DNA of 34,741 bases from Zygnema circumcarinatum (taxonomy: Eukaryota; Streptophyta; Zygnematophyceae; Zygnematales; Zygnemataceae): positions 26,169 through 60,909 of the forward strand of contig CM074805.1 in the NCBI GenBank assembly GCA_037447605.1, read 5' to 3'. Position 1 is the first letter of the stretch. Every line of letters begins with the position of its first letter. A program made the translations under genes and the position numbers. The notes under the pieces were generated by a model. The model worked only from the letters and a program-made list of their open reading frames with translations. It was not told the origin of the DNA and searched no databases. Shown one piece after another: positions 31,901 through 34,741 of this stretch.

Positions 31901-32477
31901 CTGCAGAGAGTTAAAATTCACTTTCCGTTGACTAGAATGCGGACATCGTGACAATACAAGGACATGGGGAGGGCCGGTACAAAAGGATAATTCACCTCTA
32001 AACTCGGTCTAGATAGAGTAGTTAGTAGACATGTCTTTCACTCATTCGCTCATGCGGGAGGGATTTATTGTGGCAGGGGCTCCTTTTATGGAGACGATTT
32101 CTTCGAGGGGTCTGCCTGGGCTACATCTTCCGATGACTGCACGCCTGCCATTTTTTGACGGCACACTTGATCTGCTCCACTGGATGGTTTCTATGCCGAG
32201 CAGGATGCCCTCACTAGACGACTTTGAGCTGTTGCTGTTTGAGTGGGACCGAGTGCTGCGGCCTGGTGGCTTGCTGTGGCTGGATAAGCTGAGGTGTCGC
32301 AGGGGATCGCTGCAAAATTTGAAAGACACGATGAATATTTTAGGATACAAGATGCGCATCTGGAATGCTACAGCACGCCACTCCTTCGCTCCACGAACTT
32401 TTGTTGTGTCCACAGTCTTAGAAAAGCCTCTGGTTAAAAAAAGGAAGTCTGTGAAGCCGTTGGCAACCATGACTTGA
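28905..32477 (+). CDS. Plant-type membrane-anchored SAM methyltransferase (At1g29790-like)
   Basis: Five exons: 28905-29233, 30845-30898, 31003-31330, 31690-31858, 32077-32477; 426 aa, all phases closing. The N-terminus is Pro/Ala-rich. One TM helix (LALLAAALVLLLAL, ~77-91) suggests a type II Golgi or endomembrane protein. The stem carries a Cys-rich block, FNFTSRAKCPD then RDSCHELPSRNCRAQRP, equivalent to the CP...LRGCHPLPRRRC block of the plant family. The SAM-binding motif I is IGLDVAGGAGGFAAAL (~264-279). LPFFDGTLDLLHW and EWDRVLRPGGLLWLDKL follow. Plant relatives are annotated as probable methyltransferases whose substrate is not established; some anchored cousins act on cell-wall polysaccharides. 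The start has CGCCATG context. Intron 1 (1.6 kb) carries a perfect hairpin and an A19 tract. It is divergent from IST1. Confidence 0.93.
29314..29347. repeat. 16-bp perfect inverted repeat in methyltransferase intron 1
   Basis: GCCTTAATCTACATTC and its exact reverse complement are separated by only two bases (GA). This near-perfect 34-bp palindrome lies 81 bp after the exon 1 donor. It would form a strong hairpin in the pre-mRNA. It could be a foldback footprint or a structured intronic element. Confidence 0.9.
30286..30304. repeat. A19 homopolymer in methyltransferase intron 1
   Basis: A run of 19 A residues, preceded by CCCAGGTT. It might be the tail of an old retroposed sequence, but no upstream body or target duplication is recognisable. 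Confidence 0.8.
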
Positions 32478-32606
32478 AATTGAATATAACTTGTGTCTAG
32501 GACCACTGGCTTAGAGCAGGTTGTAGTCTGTATGAAACTAACTTGTTTGCACTCTCTAGTGTCCTCTTTTCATATTTCATGTATGTAATGGCCGTAGCTC
32601 CTGGCG

Positions 32607-33685
32607 TCCAGCTTCCAGCTTCCAGCTTCCAGCCTCCAGCTTCCAGCTTCCAGCTTCCAGCCTCCAGCTTCCAGCTTCCAGCTTCCAGCTTCCAGCTTCC
32701 AGCTTCCAGCTTCCAGCTTCCAGCCTCCAGCTTCCAGCTTCCAGCTTCCAGCCTCCAGCTTCCAGCTTCCAGCTTCCAGCTTCCAGCTTCCAGCTTCCAG
32801 CTTCCAGCTTCCAGCTTCCAGCTTCCAGCTTCCAGCTTCCAGCTTCCAGCTTCCAGCTTCCAGCTTCCAGCTTCCAGCTTCCAGCTTCCAGCTTCCAGCT
32901 TCCAGCTTCCAGCTTCCAGCTTCCAGCTTCCAGCTTCCAGCTTCCAGCCTCCAGCTTCCAGCTTCCAGCTTCCAGCCTCCAGCTTCCAGCTTCCAGCTTC
33001 CAGCTCCAGCCCAGCCCAGCTTCCAGCTCCAGCTTCCAGCGCTTCCAGCCAGCTTCCAGCGCCCAGCTTCCAGCTTCCAGCTTCCAGCTTCCAGCGCTTC
33101 CAGCTTCCAAGCTTCCAGCTTCCAGCCTCCAGCTTCCAGCCTCCAGCTTCCAGCTTCCAGCTTCCAGCCTCCAGCTTCCAGCTTCCAGCTTCCAGCCAGC
33201 TTCCAGCCTCCAGCTGCCAGCTTCCAGCTTCCAGCCTCCAGCTTCCAGCCTCCAGCTTCCAGCTTCCAGCTTCCAGCTTCCAGCTTCCAGCTTCCAGCTT
33301 CCAGCTTCCAGCCTCCAGCTTCCAGCTTCCAGCTTCCAGCCTCCAGCTTCCAGCTTCCAGCTTCCAGCTTCCAGCTTCCAGCCTCCAGCTTCCAGCTTCC
33401 AGCTTCCAGCCTCCAGCTTCCAGCTTCCAGCTTCCAGCTTCCAGCTTCCAGCTTCCAGCTTCCAGCTTCCAGCTTCCAGCTTCCAGCTTCCAGCTTCCAG
33501 CTTCCAGCTTCCAGCTTCCAGCTTCCAGCTTCCAGCTTCCAGCTTCCAGCTTCCAGCTTCCAGCTTCCAGCTTCCAGCTTCCAGCTTCCAGCTTCCAGCC
33601 TCCAGCTTCCAGCTTCCAGCTTCCAGCTTCCAGCTTCCAGCTTCCAGCTTCCAGCTTCCAGCCTCCAGCTTCCAGCTTCCAGCGT
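32607..33685. repeat. 1.1-kb heptanucleotide satellite (CTTCCAG)n
   Basis: About 150 head-to-tail copies of CTTCCAG. A CCTCCAG variant always falls at multiples of 7 bp (e.g. 32633, 32661, 32724, 32752). A disrupted patch at 33003-33110 breaks the phase (CCAGCTCCAGCCCAGCC). Both ends read GCGTCC. Because 7 is one more than a multiple of three, all frames of one strand give the same cyclic peptide and none contains a stop, so the long ORFs on both strands are artefacts. It starts 130 bp after the methyltransferase stop. Confidence 0.97.
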
Positions 33686-33872
33686 CCTCAAAACCTAGGG
33701 GTTTTACCGCAGTCTCCCCAGAGTACGTTACGGTGGTCGTTTTGGTACCATCGCATCGGATGGATGGATGGAACGTTTTCCTTCAGCACACGGTATAGAC
33801 GCCCCGCCCCGCGCCCCGCCCCGCCCCGCGGTAACGGTAGCGGTAGCGGCGAGCCCGTTTTCGTGCGATTGT

Positions 33873-34154
33873 TGCACAGGTCGGGCCATTGGATCGGCAA
33901 CCATTGGCTGGCAATGGTTGGACAACCCGATGGTTGGCAACCATTCGAATGGTTGCTTCGGTCCGGCGCCAAGGGTTCTGAACCGTTCGAATGATTGCCA
34001 ACCGTTGGATTCAATGGTTCCCGACCATTCGAATGGTTGGCAACCATTAGCAACCATTAGCAACCATTAGCAACCAATGGTTCCGAACCATTCGAATGGT
34101 TGTTTTGGTCCGGCGCCAATGGTTGGCAACTATTCGAATGGTCCGACCTGTGCA
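33873..34154. mobile_element. Palindrome-rich non-autonomous element, copy 2
   Basis: This 282-bp element has clear terminal inverted repeats, TGCACAGGTCGGGCCATT on the left and TGCACAGGTCGGACCATT as the reverse complement of the right end. The interior holds several copies of the perfect 18-bp palindrome CAACCATTCGAATGGTTG, a run of GCAACCATTA units and two TCCGGCGCCAA blocks. The length is within 1 bp of copy 1 at 9138-9420, and the ends share GGTCGGAC, but the interiors are rearranged. I do not see a clean target duplication (flanks CGATTGT and TTGCGCC). It has no coding capacity. It lies between the heptamer satellite and the start of the next gene. Confidence 0.7.
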
Positions 34155-34167
34155 TTGCGCCATCCCT

Positions 34168-34172
34168 CGTAC
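34168..34172. promoter_or_regulatory. Single CGTAC site before the right-edge ORF
   Basis: One CGTACGG site lies about 260 bp upstream of the possible start at 34429. It is weak on its own, but its position matches the clusters seen before the other genes. Confidence 0.2.
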
Positions 34173-34428
34173 GGTCCAGTCCCAGCGCCGCCCCCGCCCC
34201 CGCACCCGCCCGGGCCCGGGCCGGCGCTTTTTGGGCCGTGGCTCCGGCTCCTCCGACCGGAGGATAAGGCAAGGAATGCGCGCGCAACTCTCTGCGAGTC
34301 GAGGGGCTGCGCGGGAAGCCAAGCCCGTCCTACGCCTCCTCGCTTTTTCCTACTTCTCACTTTCTTGCCCTCTCTCTCCTTCAATTGCCCTCTACTCTCT
34401 CCTTCCCCTGCAGCCCTCGCAGGCGGCT

Positions 34429-34741
34429 ATGGCGGCAGCTCAAGCCGCTGCTCTTGCAGCCATGGAGGCTACCGCCTGCAGCTGCGCAGCTTTTCCCCCC
34501 TCCTCGCCAGCGCGCCGCCCCTCTCCCTCCCGCCTGCGCGTCTCGCCCCTCTCCCGCCGCCTCCCTGCTGCTGCGGTATTGCCTCCCTCCCTCTCTTCCT
34601 TTCCCCCTCGTCTCTCCCCTCCATTCTCCGCACCTGCCTCTACAGATCGCTCCTTCTGCTCCTCGGCCTTAAACTGCGCAGCACGTTTGCATGCGCGCCC
34701 GGCTCCAGAGGTGCTGCGGTTATGTGGTGTGCGAGTGTTTG
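34429..34741 (+). CDS. Possible first exon of a plastid-targeted protein, cut by the window edge
   Basis: An open frame of 104 codons runs from ATG (GGCTATGGCG context, reached by CTGCAG|CCCTCGCAG upstream) to the last base with no stop. It begins MAAAQAAALAAMEAT and then becomes rich in Ser, Pro, Arg and Ala with few acidic residues, the composition of a chloroplast transit peptide. A possible donor, CCAGAG|GTGCTG, lies near 34710. No domain is visible, so the call rests on composition and the open frame only. GC-rich sequence could open such a frame by chance. Confidence 0.35.
   Translation, partial: MAAAQAAALAAMEATACSCAAFPPSSPARRPSPSRLRVSPLSRRLPAAAVLPPSLSSFPPRLSPPFSAPASTDRSFCSSALNCAARLHARPAPEVLRLCGVRVF

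Noticed and set aside
32543-33994. 483-codon ORF of ASSFQLP repeats, and the 373-codon antisense ORF
   Set aside because: Both are translations of the 7-bp satellite, which has no stop in any frame of either strand.
1-34741. tRNA or rRNA genes
   Set aside because: I saw no cloverleaf with A and B boxes and no rRNA core sequence on either strand by eye; a covariance-model scan would settle it.

Overview
The window is nuclear DNA from a green-lineage eukaryote. All gene models below need GT-AG introns, and exon phases close in frame across nearly every junction. The gene set includes a thylakoid STN-type kinase, a plant-type CofD/YvcK-like protein and a plant-type anchored methyltransferase. 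The IST1 and methyltransferase proteins look more like land-plant families than chlorophyte ones, so a streptophyte alga is my best guess (inference, not proven). Simple repeats are abundant, exons are GC-rich and introns are closer to neutral composition.

Layout, left to right: a CofD/YvcK-like gene (minus, C-terminus off the left edge, start at 5411); a microsatellite-rich spacer; an STN8-like protein kinase (minus, 17 exons, 7196-12884) with an unusual membrane-spanning C-terminal tail and a palindrome-rich mobile element in intron 12; a spacer with a 43-bp minisatellite; NOP16 (minus, 14206-15300); a spacer with a CT-rich minisatellite; a novel acidic, single-pass, coiled-coil protein (minus, 16729-20811); deoxyhypusine hydroxylase DOHH (plus, 21125-24780); IST1 (minus, 25711-28526); a plant-type SAM methyltransferase (plus, 28905-32477); a 1.1-kb heptanucleotide satellite; a second copy of the palindrome-rich element; and the possible first exon of a plastid-targeted gene (plus, 34429 to the edge).

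Two gene pairs are divergent with short shared spacers (coiled-coil/DOHH 313 bp, IST1/methyltransferase 378 bp). The DOHH and IST1 genes converge. The genes do not form one pathway: they cover translation-factor modification (DOHH), ribosome assembly (NOP16), endosomal sorting (IST1), photosynthetic regulation (kinase) and glycan or metabolite enzymes. What unites them is a cluster of CGTAC/TGTAC repeats upstream of each of the seven complete start codons. With the two-copy palindromic element and the kinase tail, this is the most interesting signal in the window.

CDS coordinates span introns; exon coordinates are in the evidence. Exons were set by hand from splice sites, reading frame and remembered family conservation; no alignment or transcript data were available.
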